From Natranaeroarchaeum aerophilus (lineage in GTDB: Archaea; Halobacteriota; Halobacteria; Halobacteriales; Natronoarchaeaceae), in contig NZ_JAKRVY010000001.1 of NCBI RefSeq assembly GCF_023638055.1, positions 62,001 through 126,000 of the forward strand: a stretch of DNA of 64,000 nucleotides, in the 5' to 3' direction. Positions 46,150 to 55,764 of this stretch are shown one piece after another. Made by a program: the position numbers and the translations under genes. Below the pieces are notes generated by a model. That model did no database searches, was not told where the DNA came from, and saw nothing but the letters and a program-made list of their open reading frames with translations. Numbering within the stretch: position 1 is the first letter of the stretch; each line of letters opens with the position of its first letter.

Positions 46150-46467
46150 CTACTCCGTCAGTCCGAACACGCGTTCGAGCTCTGCCTCGATCTCGTCGAG
46201 GTAGATGTCGAGCGTTTGCTCCAGTTTCTCGTCGTCGACGATGATCGCCGTCACGCGCTCGGTCGGATTCTCGGGAAGCTCGATCCGGAACTCGCCATCC
46301 TCGTAGAACGGTTCGCTCTCATTGAGGATCTGCTGGTCGATCGCATGGATCAGTTCGGAGTCGTACGCGTCGTTCATCGTCTCGAAGGCGTTCTTGTACG
46401 CGCGCTGGAGTTCGGGAAAGTAGTGGACGTACTTGTCCTCGAACTTCTCGGGGTCGAACTCGCTCAT
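46150..46467 (-). CDS. Conserved haloarchaeal protein (DUF5783-like), 105 residues
   Basis: The start is ATG 46467 (MSEFDPEKFEDKYVHYFPELQ). The rest is acidic and mostly helical, with conserved-looking YKNAFETMNDAYDSELIHAIDQQILNESEPFYE and a C-terminal EELERVFGL-like helix. No cysteines or membrane segments. I recognise this as a widespread haloarchaeal family, tentatively DUF5783, without known function. It diverges from the HtrA-type protease gene. Confidence 0.75.
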   Translation of the reverse strand: MSEFDPEKFEDKYVHYFPELQRAYKNAFETMNDAYDSELIHAIDQQILNESEPFYEDGEFRIELPENPTERVTAIIVDDEKLEQTLDIYLDEIEAELERVFGLTE

Positions 46468-46559
46468 ACTCGGCGTAAGGCCGTTCGTACACAAAAGCAA
46501 GCCGAAATCCCACTGTCTCGTTCTCTCCACAGCACGGGTGAGACGACCCCGTGCGAGCG

Positions 46560-46565
46560 ATATAT
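46560..46565 (+). promoter_or_regulatory. TATA box of the HtrA-type protease gene
   Basis: atatat within gcgatatatcc is centred about 28 nt before ATG 46591, fixing the start at the signal peptide. Confidence 0.6.
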
Positions 46566-46590
46566 CCGCACGGCGCACTATATTGAGAGT

Positions 46591-47649
46591 ATGACGGACA
46601 CGGAGACGACACGGCGGCGAGTCCTCTCGGCGACCGGCGCGGCGCTCGTCGGGGGGCTCGCAGGGTGTGTGAATGCGCCGGAGTCCGAGGAGAGCGAAGC
46701 GGCGTCGTCCCCGCAGATAGAATCCGACGCGGAGAGCCCGTACGCGGCAGTCTACGAGGCGGTGATCGATTCCGTCGTACTCGTGCAGGTAACCGGATCG
46801 GAGTTCGGACAGGGAGAAGGGACTGGCTTCGTCTACGACGACGAGCACGTGATCACGAACGATCACGTCGTAGCGGGAGCCGACGTGATCGACGTCCAGT
46901 TCGAGGGCGGCGCGTGGCGATCGGCATCGATTGTCGGCACCGATCCGCACAGCGACCTCGCGGTGCTCGACGTCGATGAGAAGCCGGAATCAGCGACGCC
47001 GCTTCGCCTGTCGGAATCGGATGCTGTCGTCGGGCAGGAAGTCGTGGCGATCGGAAACCCGCTTGGGCTCGACGCCTCGGTCTCCCGTGGAATCGTGAGC
47101 GGCGTCGACCGATCGCTACCGAGCCCGACCGATTTCAACATCCCCGACGCGATCCAGACCGACGCCGCCGTAAATCCGGGCAACAGCGGCGGGCCGCTGG
47201 TAAACCTCGATGGCCATGTCGAGGGAGTCATCTTTGCGGGCGGGGGCGACAACATCGGCTTTGCCATCTCGGCGGGGCTCGCCCGCCGCGTGGTTCCCTC
47301 GCTTATCGAGACCGGCGAGTACGAACACTCGTACCTCGGTGTTCGGTTCGCACCAGTTACTCCAGAAATCGCAGAGGCGAACGACCTGGAGGAGGCCCGT
47401 GGCGTGCTGATCGCGGGTGTCGAATCGGGCGGACCAGTCGATGGCAGACTACAGACGAACGGAAATCCGGCGAGTCGCGAGGGTGATATCGTGGTTGGCA
47501 TCGACGGTACCGAGATTCCCGACGGGAACGCGTTCTCGTCGTATCTCGCGCTCGAAACGAGTCCCGGACAGACGGTATCGATGACAGTGATCCGCGACGG
47601 CGTTGAGCAGTCCATATCGGTGACACTCGGGTCTCGAAACGACGCCTGA
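46591..47649 (+). CDS. HtrA/DegP-like serine protease, Tat-exported lipoprotein
   Basis: 352 residues. The N-terminus TRRRVLSATGAALVGGLAGC combines a Tat-like twin arginine with a lipobox. The trypsin-like domain has the complete catalytic triad H92 (ITNDHVV), D122 (PHSDLAVL) and S199 (NPGNSGGPL). One C-terminal PDZ domain (about 255-345: YLGVRFAPVTPEIAEANDLEEARG...GDIVVGIDGTEIPD) completes the protein. It should be anchored outside the membrane, where it degrades or refolds misfolded secreted proteins. Single-gene transcription unit. Confidence 0.93.
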   Translation: MTDTETTRRRVLSATGAALVGGLAGCVNAPESEESEAASSPQIESDAESPYAAVYEAVIDSVVLVQVTGSEFGQGEGTGFVYDDEHVITNDHVVAGADVIDVQFEGGAWRSASIVGTDPHSDLAVLDVDEKPESATPLRLSESDAVVGQEVVAIGNPLGLDASVSRGIVSGVDRSLPSPTDFNIPDAIQTDAAVNPGNSGGPLVNLDGHVEGVIFAGGGDNIGFAISAGLARRVVPSLIETGEYEHSYLGVRFAPVTPEIAEANDLEEARGVLIAGVESGGPVDGRLQTNGNPASREGDIVVGIDGTEIPDGNAFSSYLALETSPGQTVSMTVIRDGVEQSISVTLGSRNDA

Positions 47650-47744
47650 CGGCGTTCTGGATTTCTGCGGTTCGATGGCCCTGACAACTGCTACCGCGAC
47701 GAAACGTCCAGTAATAAATCACATGTCACGATATAAAATACAGA

Positions 47745-48947
47745 TCACTCTGACGAACTGATCGGAGAGGACGGCGCGTCGCCGAGCCCCAGTTTGAGGA
47801 AGACAGGTAGCGTGACGAGGGCGATCAGGACTTCGAGTCCGCCGACGACGAGAAAGGCGAGCGGGTAGGTGTAGGCGTCGGCGATCGCGCCGCCGACCAG
47901 AAAGCCCGCGAGAAAGCCGACACTGCCGAAGAGGTTGAATCCGGCCATCGCCGTGCCACGGTCGATATCGCTGGCCACGTCAGTTACGAGCGCCATCGTG
48001 GCGGGCGCGAGCAGCGCACCGAGGACGCCGATGAGGACCATCCCCGCCCCGGCGAGTTCGACCGTCCCGGCGCGGCCGATGGCGACGATCCCGAGGCCGT
48101 ACAGCGATGAGCCGAGGACGATGGGGATCGTCCGCCCGATCCGATCCGAGAGAGCGCCAAGCGGGTACTGCAGCAGGGCGAAGGGAGCGAAAAACAGCGC
48201 GAGCATGATCCCGCTCTCACCGGGCGAGAGATCGAAGGTCGCCTCGAAGTACGCGACGCCGACGAGCGCAAAAAACCCCGCCGTCATCCGGTCGATCATC
48301 CCGAAGGCGTAGGGGATCGACAGCGTCGGCGTCCGCCGGATCGTCGCGAGCGCTTCGCGCGTACTGCGTCGGCCCTGCGGTGCGCGATCCTCGACAAACG
48401 ACACGAGCACGCCGACGAGTGCCAGCAGGACGGTCGCCGCATACAGCGGGGCTAGCGGGGAGAGTTCGGTTAGCTGTCCGCCGATTGGCGCACCCATGGC
48501 GGTGCCAAGGCCGATGGCAATTCCCGCCGCACCCATGTTGCGGCCGTGGCCCCCATCGAGATCCATCAGCATCGTGATCGCCAGCGAGAACGCGCCGATG
48601 GTCGCCGCGCCCTGCAGGACGCGCAAGAGGAGGACGGTCTCGAAGGTGGCAAGCGACAGCCATGGCAGAACGGCCAGCAGGCCGTAGCCGAGTGCGCCGC
48701 CGAGCGCGCCGAGGACGATCCAGGGGACCCGTCGCCCCGTCGCGTCGCTGATCGCCCCCCAGACCCCGACAAAGACGATGAACGCAGCGAACTCGGCACC
48801 GAGAAACCACATCCGGGGCTGGAGTTCGGTCGTCGCGCCTAGCGTCGCGACGAGCTGGCCGAGACCGGGGTACAGCAACACCTGCGCGAGCAAGACGACG
48901 TAGATGACCGCCGCGAGCAGGAGGCGTTCGCGTCGCGTCGAAGACAC
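47745..48947 (-). CDS. MFS transporter (drug/metabolite type)
   Basis: 400 residues from GTG 48947, 12 predicted membrane helices. MFS A-motif-like loops are GAISDATGRRVPW and GALSDRIGRTIP. The second helix block carries AGAATIGAFSLAITMLMDLDGGHGRNMGAAGIAIGLGTAMGAPIGG, as in the multidrug-type MFS_1 family. The central loop is short and basic (EDRAPQGRRSTREAL). Substrate unknown. It faces the pst operon tail-on, in the same direction but 72 bp downstream of pstB. Confidence 0.85.
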   Translation of the reverse strand: MSSTRRERLLLAAVIYVVLLAQVLLYPGLGQLVATLGATTELQPRMWFLGAEFAAFIVFVGVWGAISDATGRRVPWIVLGALGGALGYGLLAVLPWLSLATFETVLLLRVLQGAATIGAFSLAITMLMDLDGGHGRNMGAAGIAIGLGTAMGAPIGGQLTELSPLAPLYAATVLLALVGVLVSFVEDRAPQGRRSTREALATIRRTPTLSIPYAFGMIDRMTAGFFALVGVAYFEATFDLSPGESGIMLALFFAPFALLQYPLGALSDRIGRTIPIVLGSSLYGLGIVAIGRAGTVELAGAGMVLIGVLGALLAPATMALVTDVASDIDRGTAMAGFNLFGSVGFLAGFLVGGAIADAYTYPLAFLVVGGLEVLIALVTLPVFLKLGLGDAPSSPISSSE

Positions 48948-49019
48948 GCGATGGTATTAGTCTGCGATCAGGTTACCTGTTATGTTTCGCGTCGTGTCCG
49001 GCCCGAAATCGTACTCGTG

Positions 49020-49901
49020 TCACTTGGCGGGCGTTGTGGGACGCTGATCCACATCGGTATTCGTGTTCGCTGACGCGGACTGCTCGGTCCCGTTGTCGGG
49101 GTCGTCGTCTCCATCGCCAGCGTCGGCTCCCGTGCCGTGACCGCCGATGAACTGCTTCGTGCGCTCGTGGCTCGGATTCTCGAAGAACGACCGGACATCA
49201 CCGCGCTCGATGACCTCCCCGAGGTACAGGAAAACAACCTCGTCGGCGATCCGTCTGGCCTGGTTCATGCTATGTGTCACCATGATGATTGTGTACTCGT
49301 CTTTCAGATCGACGAGAGTCTCCTCTACGCGCTCGGCCGAGATCGGATCGAGGGCCGAGGTTACTTCGTCACAGAGCAGGACCTCCGGCTCCACTGCGAG
49401 CGAGCGTGCGAGACAGAGCCGCTGAATCTGTCCCGTCGAGAGCGACGCCGCGGGCGTGTCCAGACGGTCGTGAACCTCCTCCCAGAGGTTTACCTTCTTC
49501 AGATACGTCTCGACGATCTCGTCGAGTTCCTCGCTCGATTCGTACTCGCCGTGGAGGCGAACGCCGTAGGCCACGTTCTCGTAGATCGAGAGCGGGAGCG
49601 GCGTCGGCGTCTGCGGGACGTAGCCGATCCGGCGGCGGATCTCCGGGGCCGGGTCGTCGGTATTGTAGATCGACTCCTCGCCGAGCAACACGTCGCCCTC
49701 TATCTCGACGTTGGGCTGGATCTCGTGGAGCCGGTTGAGCGACTTCAACAGCGTCGACTTACCACAGCCCGATGGGCCGATAATCGTGGTCAACTGGTTC
49801 TCCGGAAACGCGATGTTGACGCCTTTGACCGCCTCGACGTCCTCGTTTCCGGTGTACGTTACTGACAGGTTCTCCGTTCGAATCGCTGGGGGTCGAGTCA
49901 T
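49020..49901 (-). CDS. pstB: Phosphate ABC transporter ATP-binding protein PstB
   Basis: 293 residues. Walker A is GPSGCGKSTLLKSLNRLHE, the PstB-specific NVEIEGDVLLGEESIY follows, the signature is SLSTGQIQRLCLARSLAVEPEVLLCDEVTSALDPISAERVEE, and the H-loop is MVTHSMNQA. The signature has LSTGQ instead of LSGGQ, and Walker B has DEV instead of DEP; both are substitutions to note, though key Asp and Glu remain. A disordered 35-residue acidic tail ends the protein. Its ATG overlaps the pstA stop by 4 bp. Confidence 0.92.
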   Translation of the reverse strand: MTRPPAIRTENLSVTYTGNEDVEAVKGVNIAFPENQLTTIIGPSGCGKSTLLKSLNRLHEIQPNVEIEGDVLLGEESIYNTDDPAPEIRRRIGYVPQTPTPLPLSIYENVAYGVRLHGEYESSEELDEIVETYLKKVNLWEEVHDRLDTPAASLSTGQIQRLCLARSLAVEPEVLLCDEVTSALDPISAERVEETLVDLKDEYTIIMVTHSMNQARRIADEVVFLYLGEVIERGDVRSFFENPSHERTKQFIGGHGTGADAGDGDDDPDNGTEQSASANTNTDVDQRPTTPAK

Positions 49902-50758
49902 GCGTGTCTACCTCCGGGTACGTACTGTGCGAACCGTCCCGCGAGCAGGCGCGAGACGACGATCAGGCCAAGCACGACGACGATCAGGACAAACGACGCC
50001 GCGTACGCGTGTGCTCGTACTTCCTCGTTGAACGACATCGAGTTGTCGAAAATCAGGACCGGCAGCGTCGTCGCCGGTTCGAAGAGGCCGTTCGGCATAT
50101 TGGTGCTGCGACCGGCGGTAAAGAGGACCGTCGCCGCGTCGCCGATGCCGCGGGCAAACCCCATGATGACGCCCGCGACGATGCCGGGCAGGGCCGCGCG
50201 TGCAGTCATCTTCGCGGTCTCGAACCGCGTCGCACCGAGCCCATAGGTCGACTCCCGAACGGTGTCGGGGGCCGACCGAAGCGCCTCGTCGATGTACCGG
50301 GTCATAATCGGATACTGGAAGACGGCGATAGCGATGATGCCGAAAAACAGGCTCGTCCGGGCACCGACCGCGATGACGATCGTCAGAACGAACACACCGT
50401 AGACGATCGGCGGCGTCGCCCAGAGGACGTTCAGGAACATGTTCACCGCGTCCGAGAACCGTTCGCTGGAGTAGTCGCTCTGGAGGTAGGTTGCGGTCGA
50501 GATTGCGAGTATCATCGACACGAGGGTCGCCGGGCCAACGATGAACGCGCTCCCGAGGACGGCGTGGAAGAACCCGCCCGTTCCTTCGAGGGCGTAGCGC
50601 GATCCCGGCGGGGAGACCACGATCGAGGGGTCGGCGAGCAGGACGCGGCCCCCGCGGAAGATCGTTACGCCGATCACGACCGCCATGACGAAGACGACGA
50701 GGCCGGCAGCGGCCCTGGCGAGCACGCCGAAGGCGCGCTGCTTCGCGTAGCGATCCAT
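49898..50758 (-). CDS. pstA: Phosphate ABC transporter permease PstA
   Basis: 286 residues from ATG 50758 (MDRYAKQRAFGVLARAAAGL). Six membrane helices. The EAA-type coupling loop DEALRSAPDTVRESTYGLGATRFETAKMTARAALPGIVAGVIMGFARGIGDAATVLFTAG is typical of PstA. The start overlaps the last base of the pstC stop. With PstC it forms the membrane channel of the high-affinity phosphate importer. Confidence 0.93.
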   Translation of the reverse strand: MDRYAKQRAFGVLARAAAGLVVFVMAVVIGVTIFRGGRVLLADPSIVVSPPGSRYALEGTGGFFHAVLGSAFIVGPATLVSMILAISTATYLQSDYSSERFSDAVNMFLNVLWATPPIVYGVFVLTIVIAVGARTSLFFGIIAIAVFQYPIMTRYIDEALRSAPDTVRESTYGLGATRFETAKMTARAALPGIVAGVIMGFARGIGDAATVLFTAGRSTNMPNGLFEPATTLPVLIFDNSMSFNEEVRAHAYAASFVLIVVVLGLIVVSRLLAGRFAQYVPGGRHA

Positions 50759-51678
50759 CAGTACTGCCACCTCCGTCGGAGGCGGCGCTGGAGCAACATC
50801 GCGCCGAAGTTGAAGATCCAGACGACGACGACCAGCATCAGCCCGACGAAGATCAGCGCAGACTGCGTAATCGGGATCGACATCAGTTCGCCGAAGTCGC
50901 TGACGATCAGCGTCGGCAGGGTCTGGCCCGTCGCGAACAGCGAGTCGGGGATCTGTGTCTGCCCGCCGATCAGCATCGCCGGGACGATCGTCGCGCCGAA
51001 GACTCGCCCGAAGCCGAGCAGGACCGCGGAGAAGATGCCGGGGCCTGCGGCACGCAAGAGCACCGACCGGATCGTCTCCCATTTGGTCGCGCCGACGCCA
51101 AGCGACGTTTCTCTGAGCTCGTCAGGAAGCGCTTCCAGCGACTCGACCGACAGCGAGATCATAAAGGGCGTAACGACAATCGCCATCACAAGGCTGACCG
51201 TCAGTATTCCTAACCCGGTGGCGCTGGCACCAAAGAGGGGCGCAAGGTAGTCACCGACGAGTGGCACCACGACGACCAGCGCAACGAGGCCGAAGATCAC
51301 GCTCGGAATCGCCGCAAGAACGTCGATAAATGACGAGACGAGCGTCTTCATCCGGCCCTCGGCGTACTCTGCGATGTAGATCGCCGTCAGGATCGCGATC
51401 GGGGTCCCCATGAGCATCGACAGGACGGCGACGTAGACCGTACCCACGATCGCCGGGAGGAAGCCGAAGCTGTTCTGGGAGGGATCCCAGTCAGTCGAGG
51501 TCAGCATCTGGACCACCGAGTACTCCGAGAGCAGCGGCAGGGATCGGTGGACAAGCGTGAGCACGATCAGGGCGAACAGCGCGATCGCAAAGTAGCCTGC
51601 CATCCGGAGCCACAGCTCGCTGACGCGCTCGATTCGGAGTCGCTGTCCGAGTCGGGGTGTGTCAGTCGATTCGGCCAT
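50758..51678 (-). CDS. pstC: Phosphate ABC transporter permease PstC
   Basis: 306 residues with six helices. The loop SVESLEALPDELRETSLGVGATKWETIRSVLLRAAGPGIFSAVLLGFGRVFGATIVPAML is the coupling segment of PstC, and NSFGFLPAIVGTVYVAVLSMLMGTPIAILTAIYIAEY is the conserved early periplasmic/helix region. It lies between pstS (6 bp away) and pstA (overlapping). Confidence 0.93.
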   Translation of the reverse strand: MAESTDTPRLGQRLRIERVSELWLRMAGYFAIALFALIVLTLVHRSLPLLSEYSVVQMLTSTDWDPSQNSFGFLPAIVGTVYVAVLSMLMGTPIAILTAIYIAEYAEGRMKTLVSSFIDVLAAIPSVIFGLVALVVVVPLVGDYLAPLFGASATGLGILTVSLVMAIVVTPFMISLSVESLEALPDELRETSLGVGATKWETIRSVLLRAAGPGIFSAVLLGFGRVFGATIVPAMLIGGQTQIPDSLFATGQTLPTLIVSDFGELMSIPITQSALIFVGLMLVVVVWIFNFGAMLLQRRLRRRWQY

Positions 51679-51684
51679 TCCGGA

Positions 51685-52659
51685 TCACGGTCCCTCGTCG
51701 AGATTCGTCTGTGCTTCGTCGACTCGGTCCTCCTCCAGCGGGACGTAGCCGTTATCGGAGACGTACTGTTGGCCCTCGGAGAGGACCCACTCGACGAACT
51801 CGTAGGCCTCGTCCTCGAACTCGCCGTCAGAGGAGAGGAACATCTCCCGCGCTGGCGGCGCTGGGTAGATCCCGTCCTCGACAGCGGCGAGGAACTCCTC
51901 GCGGGTCTCGTAGAAATCCTCCTCCTCGGAGAGGGTGCCGTCCCCATCGAGATCGATCGGGACGGGTCGGATATCACCCTCGAGTTCGCCGCTTTCGAGA
52001 TCGTAGACGTAGTTGATGTTGTTCAGCGAGATGGCCGACTCGTCGTTGCCGATGGCCTGCGCGACGCGCTGGTCGCCGTCGTGGTTACCGTCGGACCATT
52101 CTTCCATCTCGTTTTCCGTGTGAGCGTGGTCCTCACCGCCGAGGAAGTCGCCCCACTGCATGTACGCCGCGGAGGCGTCCGACCGCCCGTAGACGGTGAT
52201 CTCCTCGTCGACATCGGTGTCGTAGAGCTCGCCCCAGTTGGTGATCTCGCGGGTGAAGATCGCTTCTAACTGTTCGCGGGAGAGCCCGTGTTCCTGAATC
52301 TCGTCGAGGACAGGATTGTTCTCGTTGACCGTCCCGACGACCGTATCGATGAGCATGGGTACCGCGAACAGCCCCTGCTCGATCTCGGCCTCGTCGGGCT
52401 GGCGGCCCATCATCGCGATGTCGACCTGCTCGTTGAGAACGTCCGAGACGCCGACACCGGTGCCGCCACCGCTGATGTCGAAGGAGACATCGTGGTCGTC
52501 CTCGTAGAGGTCCGCCCAGACTTCGACCATCGGCAGCGGGCCGACACCCCCGGAGATCCGCACCGCGGAGTCCGAGTCACCGAAACAGCCCGCAAGTCCG
52601 AGAGTAGCGCCAGTACCGAGAAGCCCCAGTGCGTCGCGACGAGAGTAGTCTCGTGTCAT
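51685..52659 (-). CDS. pstS: Phosphate-binding lipoprotein PstS
   Basis: 324 residues. The signal SRRDALGLLGTGATLGLAGC joins a twin-arginine motif to a lipobox. The mature part is a PBP-like fold. RISGGVGPLPMVEVWADLYE and GGGTGVGVSDVLNEQVDIAMMGR hold the phosphate-binding Ser/Gly/Thr loops, and LEAIFTREITNWGELYD and VYGRSDASAAYMQWGDFL are conserved PstS segments. It captures phosphate outside the membrane and delivers it to PstC/A. Promoter-proximal gene of the operon. No phoU follows in this window. Confidence 0.93.
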   Translation of the reverse strand: MTRDYSRRDALGLLGTGATLGLAGCFGDSDSAVRISGGVGPLPMVEVWADLYEDDHDVSFDISGGGTGVGVSDVLNEQVDIAMMGRQPDEAEIEQGLFAVPMLIDTVVGTVNENNPVLDEIQEHGLSREQLEAIFTREITNWGELYDTDVDEEITVYGRSDASAAYMQWGDFLGGEDHAHTENEMEEWSDGNHDGDQRVAQAIGNDESAISLNNINYVYDLESGELEGDIRPVPIDLDGDGTLSEEEDFYETREEFLAAVEDGIYPAPPAREMFLSSDGEFEDEAYEFVEWVLSEGQQYVSDNGYVPLEEDRVDEAQTNLDEGP

Positions 52660-53164
52660 CGTTGAGAGTTCGTACAGGCTACACTCATGTATCCCCTCTC
52701 ACTCCAGCAAATTCGGGCCGTTCATCGTAAAGCCGGAGAAAATTGCGATCCCTGTGAGAAAGACACATTCAGGATCCCGAAACGGAAGCAGATGGCGATA
52801 GATCGGCGCTACCCGAAAATGTCGGTGTAAAAACAGTCAGCTGTACAGTCGCTGTTCCTCAACCAGCTGCAGTATCACCTTGATCGGACCGAGTCCGGGC
52901 GATACACTGTCGCTAACGGCCGCCAACCCCATTTGGTAGTATTCGCCGGCTCTGCAGTCGGACCATTGCGTGAGGAGACTGCTAAACTGGAGTAAGCAGC
53001 CACAAAACAACGGTTTACATGAACTCTTGCCGACACAGGTAGAAGTAAGAATTTCTGGTTCCCAGCACGTAAAAACAGCATGGGTCATGCAAACAAGCGA
53101 CAATATTTGCGAATATTGCCGTAACTGACAGTTATAGGAGTGTGGAGATATATGCACAGTACAC
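52660..53164. other. 505-bp gene-poor region between pstS and metY
   Basis: It contains the divergent promoters (gttatagg at 53131-53138 for metY). A minus-strand frame of 109 codons exists at 52837-53166, but it is cysteine-rich, poor in acidic residues and unlike haloarchaeal coding sequence. The stretch 52860-53000 (including ccccatttggtagtattc) has the feel of a dispersed repeat remnant. I see no tRNA or small RNA gene. Confidence 0.4.
53131..53138 (+). promoter_or_regulatory. TATA box of metY
   Basis: gttatagg is centred about 30 nt upstream of ATG 53165. Confidence 0.5.
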
Positions 53165-54457
53165 ATGACTAACCGGGATCTCTCGAAGTTTCGAACGCGG
53201 AGCCTCCACGCGGGGCAGTCGCCGGACCCGTCGACCCGTTCGCGCGCACCGCCGCTCTATCAGACGACCTCCTACGTCTTCGACGATGCCGACCACGCCG
53301 CGGAGCTGTACGCGCTGGATCGCGAGGAGGACATCTACTCGCGGATCAGCAATCCGACCGTCTCGATGCTGGAAGACCGACTGGCGTCGCTGGAAGGGGG
53401 AGCGGGTGCAGTGGCGACCGGTAGCGGGATGGCCGCGCTCGACGCGGCGACGCTCGTGCTCGCCGAAGTCGGCGACAACGTCGTCTGTTCGACTGACACC
53501 TACGGCGGCACCTCGGCGTACCTCTCACACACCGCGAAACGACGCGGCATCGAGGCCCGGTTCGTCCCGACGCTCGACATCGACGCCTACGAGGAGGCCA
53601 TCGACGAGGACACGGCCTACGTTCACGTTGAGACGATCGGGAACCCCTCGCTGGTGACGCCGGACTTCGAGGCGGTCGCCGAGGTGGCCCACGCCCACGA
53701 CGTCCCGCTGGTGGTCGACAACACGTTCGGGACGCCCGCGCTCTGTCGCCCGCTCGAACACGGTGCGGACGTGGTCTGGGAGTCGACCACGAAGTGGATC
53801 CACGGCTCCGGGACCACGGTCGGCGGCGTCCTCGTCGAGGACGGCGAGTTCGACTGGGCTGCGGGCGGCTACGAGGAGATCGCGGGCCAGAACGCGGCGT
53901 ATCACGACACCGACTTCACGCGGGATTTCCCGGAGACACCCTTTACCGCTGCAGTCCGATACCGCTCGCTGCGCAGTCTCGGCAACCAGCAGAAGCCGTT
54001 CGACGCCTGGGAGACCCTGCAGGGCGTCGAGACGCTGCCGATCCGGATGGAGAAACACTGCGAGAACGCCGCGATTGTTGCGGAGTATCTCGCAGAGCAC
54101 GACGACGTGGCGTGGGTATCCTACCCCGGTCTGGAGAGCCACGAGACCCACGACAACGCAACCAAGTACTTGGAGGGAGGATACGGTGGCATGGTTGCGT
54201 TCGGTCTCGAAAACGGCTACGACGGCGGGCGACGGTTCTGCGAGGCAACGGAGCTCGCGAGCTTCCTCGCGAACATCGGCGACGCCAAAACGCTCGTGAT
54301 CCATCCCGCGAGCACGACCCACGGCCAGCTCACCCCCGAGGAACAGAAAGAAGCGGGCGTGACGCCCGATCTCGTGCGCCTGTCGGTCGGGATCGAGGAC
54401 CCCGCGGACATCCTCGCGGATATCGAGGCGGCCATCGAGGAGGCGACCGCACAATGA
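53165..54457 (+). CDS. metY: O-acetylhomoserine sulfhydrylase-type PLP enzyme (MetY)
   Basis: 430 residues of the Cys/Met metabolism PLP family. [56 protein letters not shown] and the PLP-lysine segment [16 protein letters not shown] are all clear. Residues 225-275 (the insertion with [16 protein letters not shown]) match O-acetylhomoserine aminocarboxypropyltransferases rather than short cystathionine lyases. It makes homocysteine from O-acetylhomoserine and sulfide. metX follows 28 bp downstream in the same operon, which fixes the role. Confidence 0.93.
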   Translation: MTNRDLSKFRTRSLHAGQSPDPSTRSRAPPLYQTTSYVFDDADHAAELYALDREEDIYSRISNPTVSMLEDRLASLEGGAGAVATGSGMAALDAATLVLAEVGDNVVCSTDTYGGTSAYLSHTAKRRGIEARFVPTLDIDAYEEAIDEDTAYVHVETIGNPSLVTPDFEAVAEVAHAHDVPLVVDNTFGTPALCRPLEHGADVVWESTTKWIHGSGTTVGGVLVEDGEFDWAAGGYEEIAGQNAAYHDTDFTRDFPETPFTAAVRYRSLRSLGNQQKPFDAWETLQGVETLPIRMEKHCENAAIVAEYLAEHDDVAWVSYPGLESHETHDNATKYLEGGYGGMVAFGLENGYDGGRRFCEATELASFLANIGDAKTLVIHPASTTHGQLTPEEQKEAGVTPDLVRLSVGIEDPADILADIEAAIEEATAQ

Positions 54458-54473
54458 GTGGGCGCACAGAACG

Positions 54474-54478
54474 GGAGG
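54474..54478 (+). promoter_or_regulatory. Shine-Dalgarno site of metX
   Basis: GGAGG, 7 nt before ATG 54486, in the metY-metX intercistronic gap. It decides between two in-frame ATG codons. Internal operon genes in haloarchaea use such sites although first genes are often leaderless. Confidence 0.6.
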
Positions 54479-54485
54479 GATGCCG

Positions 54486-55715
54486 ATGAACGCCGACGCC
54501 GGCGTCCTCTCGCTTGGCGAGTTCGAGTTCGAGTGCGGCGAGTCGATCCCGCAGCTAGAGGTCGCCTACGAGGCCTACGGCGAGTTCGACGGCGACAACG
54601 CCGTCCTCGTCTGTCACGCGCTGACGGGCAGCGCCCACGTCGGGCACCGGCGGCTGGACGACGAACCGGCGGAGGCCCAGCCCACGGGCGGGCAGGCCCA
54701 CGCCTGGTGGTCGAACATCGTCGGGCCCGGCAAGGCAATCGACACGAAGGAGTACTACGTCGTCTGCGTGAACATCCCCGGCTCCTGTTATGGCACGACC
54801 GGCCCGGCGAGCACGAACCCCGAGACGGGCGAGCCGTACGGACCGGAGTTCCCGCCCGTAACTGTCGGCGACTGGACCCGCGCACAGCGGCAGGCGCTCG
54901 ACGCGCTCGGCGTCGGCCGACTGCACGCCGTCGTCGGCGGCAGCGTCGGCGGCATGAACGTGCTCGACTGGGCCAAACAGTACCCCGACGACGTGCGGAG
55001 AGTGATCCCCATCGCGACCGCAGGGCGGGTCGATCCCCAGTGTCTCGCGCTCGATGCCATTGCCCGGCGGGCGATCCGGGCGGACCCGAACTGGAACGGG
55101 GGCTACTACTACGACGGCGAGCCGCCGTCGGATGGCCTCGCGCTCGCCCGACAGATCGGCCACGTCATGTACCTCTCGAAGGCCTCGATGAGCCAGAAGT
55201 TCGGCCGCCGTGCGGCGGGCCGGGACGCCGGCGGCGAGCCGTTTCCGACGGATGCCGCGGCCGCCTTCTTCCCCTACCGTGATGTCGAGTCGTATCTCGA
55301 TTATCAGGCCGACAAGTTCGTGGACCGCTTCGACGCCAACAGCTATCTGTACCTGACTCGGGCGATGGATAACTACGACCTCGCCTCTGGCTACGAGAAC
55401 GACGCCGACGCGCTCGCAGCCTACACCGGCGAGGCGCTCGTGATGAGCTTTACCGGCGACTGGCATTTCACGACCGAGCAGGCAGAGGCGCTCGCGGGAA
55501 GCTTCCGGGAGAGCGACGTCGACGTCGCCCACCACGTCGTCGAGTCGGATCATGGCCACGACGCCTTCCTCGTCGAACCGGACAGCGTCGGCCCGCCGGT
55601 CGCGGACTTCCTCGCGGCAGGCGTCGACGGGAAGGCCGTAACCGATACCGACGACGATGACCCGCGGGAGGAAAGCGAGTTCGCGCCGGTCCACACCAGC
55701 CTCTTTTCGGACTGA
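54486..55715 (+). CDS. metX: Homoserine O-acetyltransferase MetX
   Basis: 409 residues from ATG 54486, chosen because the GGAGG at 54474-54478 is 7 nt upstream; the ATG at 54480 is too close to it. Alpha/beta-hydrolase fold with ALTGSAHVG, the nucleophile elbow [14 protein letters not shown] (Ser), and the distal Asp and His in [12 protein letters not shown] and [25 protein letters not shown] and [15 protein letters not shown] are typical MetX segments. It activates homoserine with acetyl-CoA for the preceding MetY. Confidence 0.94.
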   Translation: MNADAGVLSLGEFEFECGESIPQLEVAYEAYGEFDGDNAVLVCHALTGSAHVGHRRLDDEPAEAQPTGGQAHAWWSNIVGPGKAIDTKEYYVVCVNIPGSCYGTTGPASTNPETGEPYGPEFPPVTVGDWTRAQRQALDALGVGRLHAVVGGSVGGMNVLDWAKQYPDDVRRVIPIATAGRVDPQCLALDAIARRAIRADPNWNGGYYYDGEPPSDGLALARQIGHVMYLSKASMSQKFGRRAAGRDAGGEPFPTDAAAAFFPYRDVESYLDYQADKFVDRFDANSYLYLTRAMDNYDLASGYENDADALAAYTGEALVMSFTGDWHFTTEQAEALAGSFRESDVDVAHHVVESDHGHDAFLVEPDSVGPPVADFLAAGVDGKAVTDTDDDDPREESEFAPVHTSLFSD

Positions 55716-55764
55716 GCGCGGTCGGTCCCGAACCAGTTTTTACGGTCGATGGCCTGGTGTCGAT

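Noticed and set aside
52837-53166. 109-codon minus-strand frame as a gene
   Set aside because: Cysteine-rich, few acidic residues and no upstream promoter; kept only as an intergenic observation.
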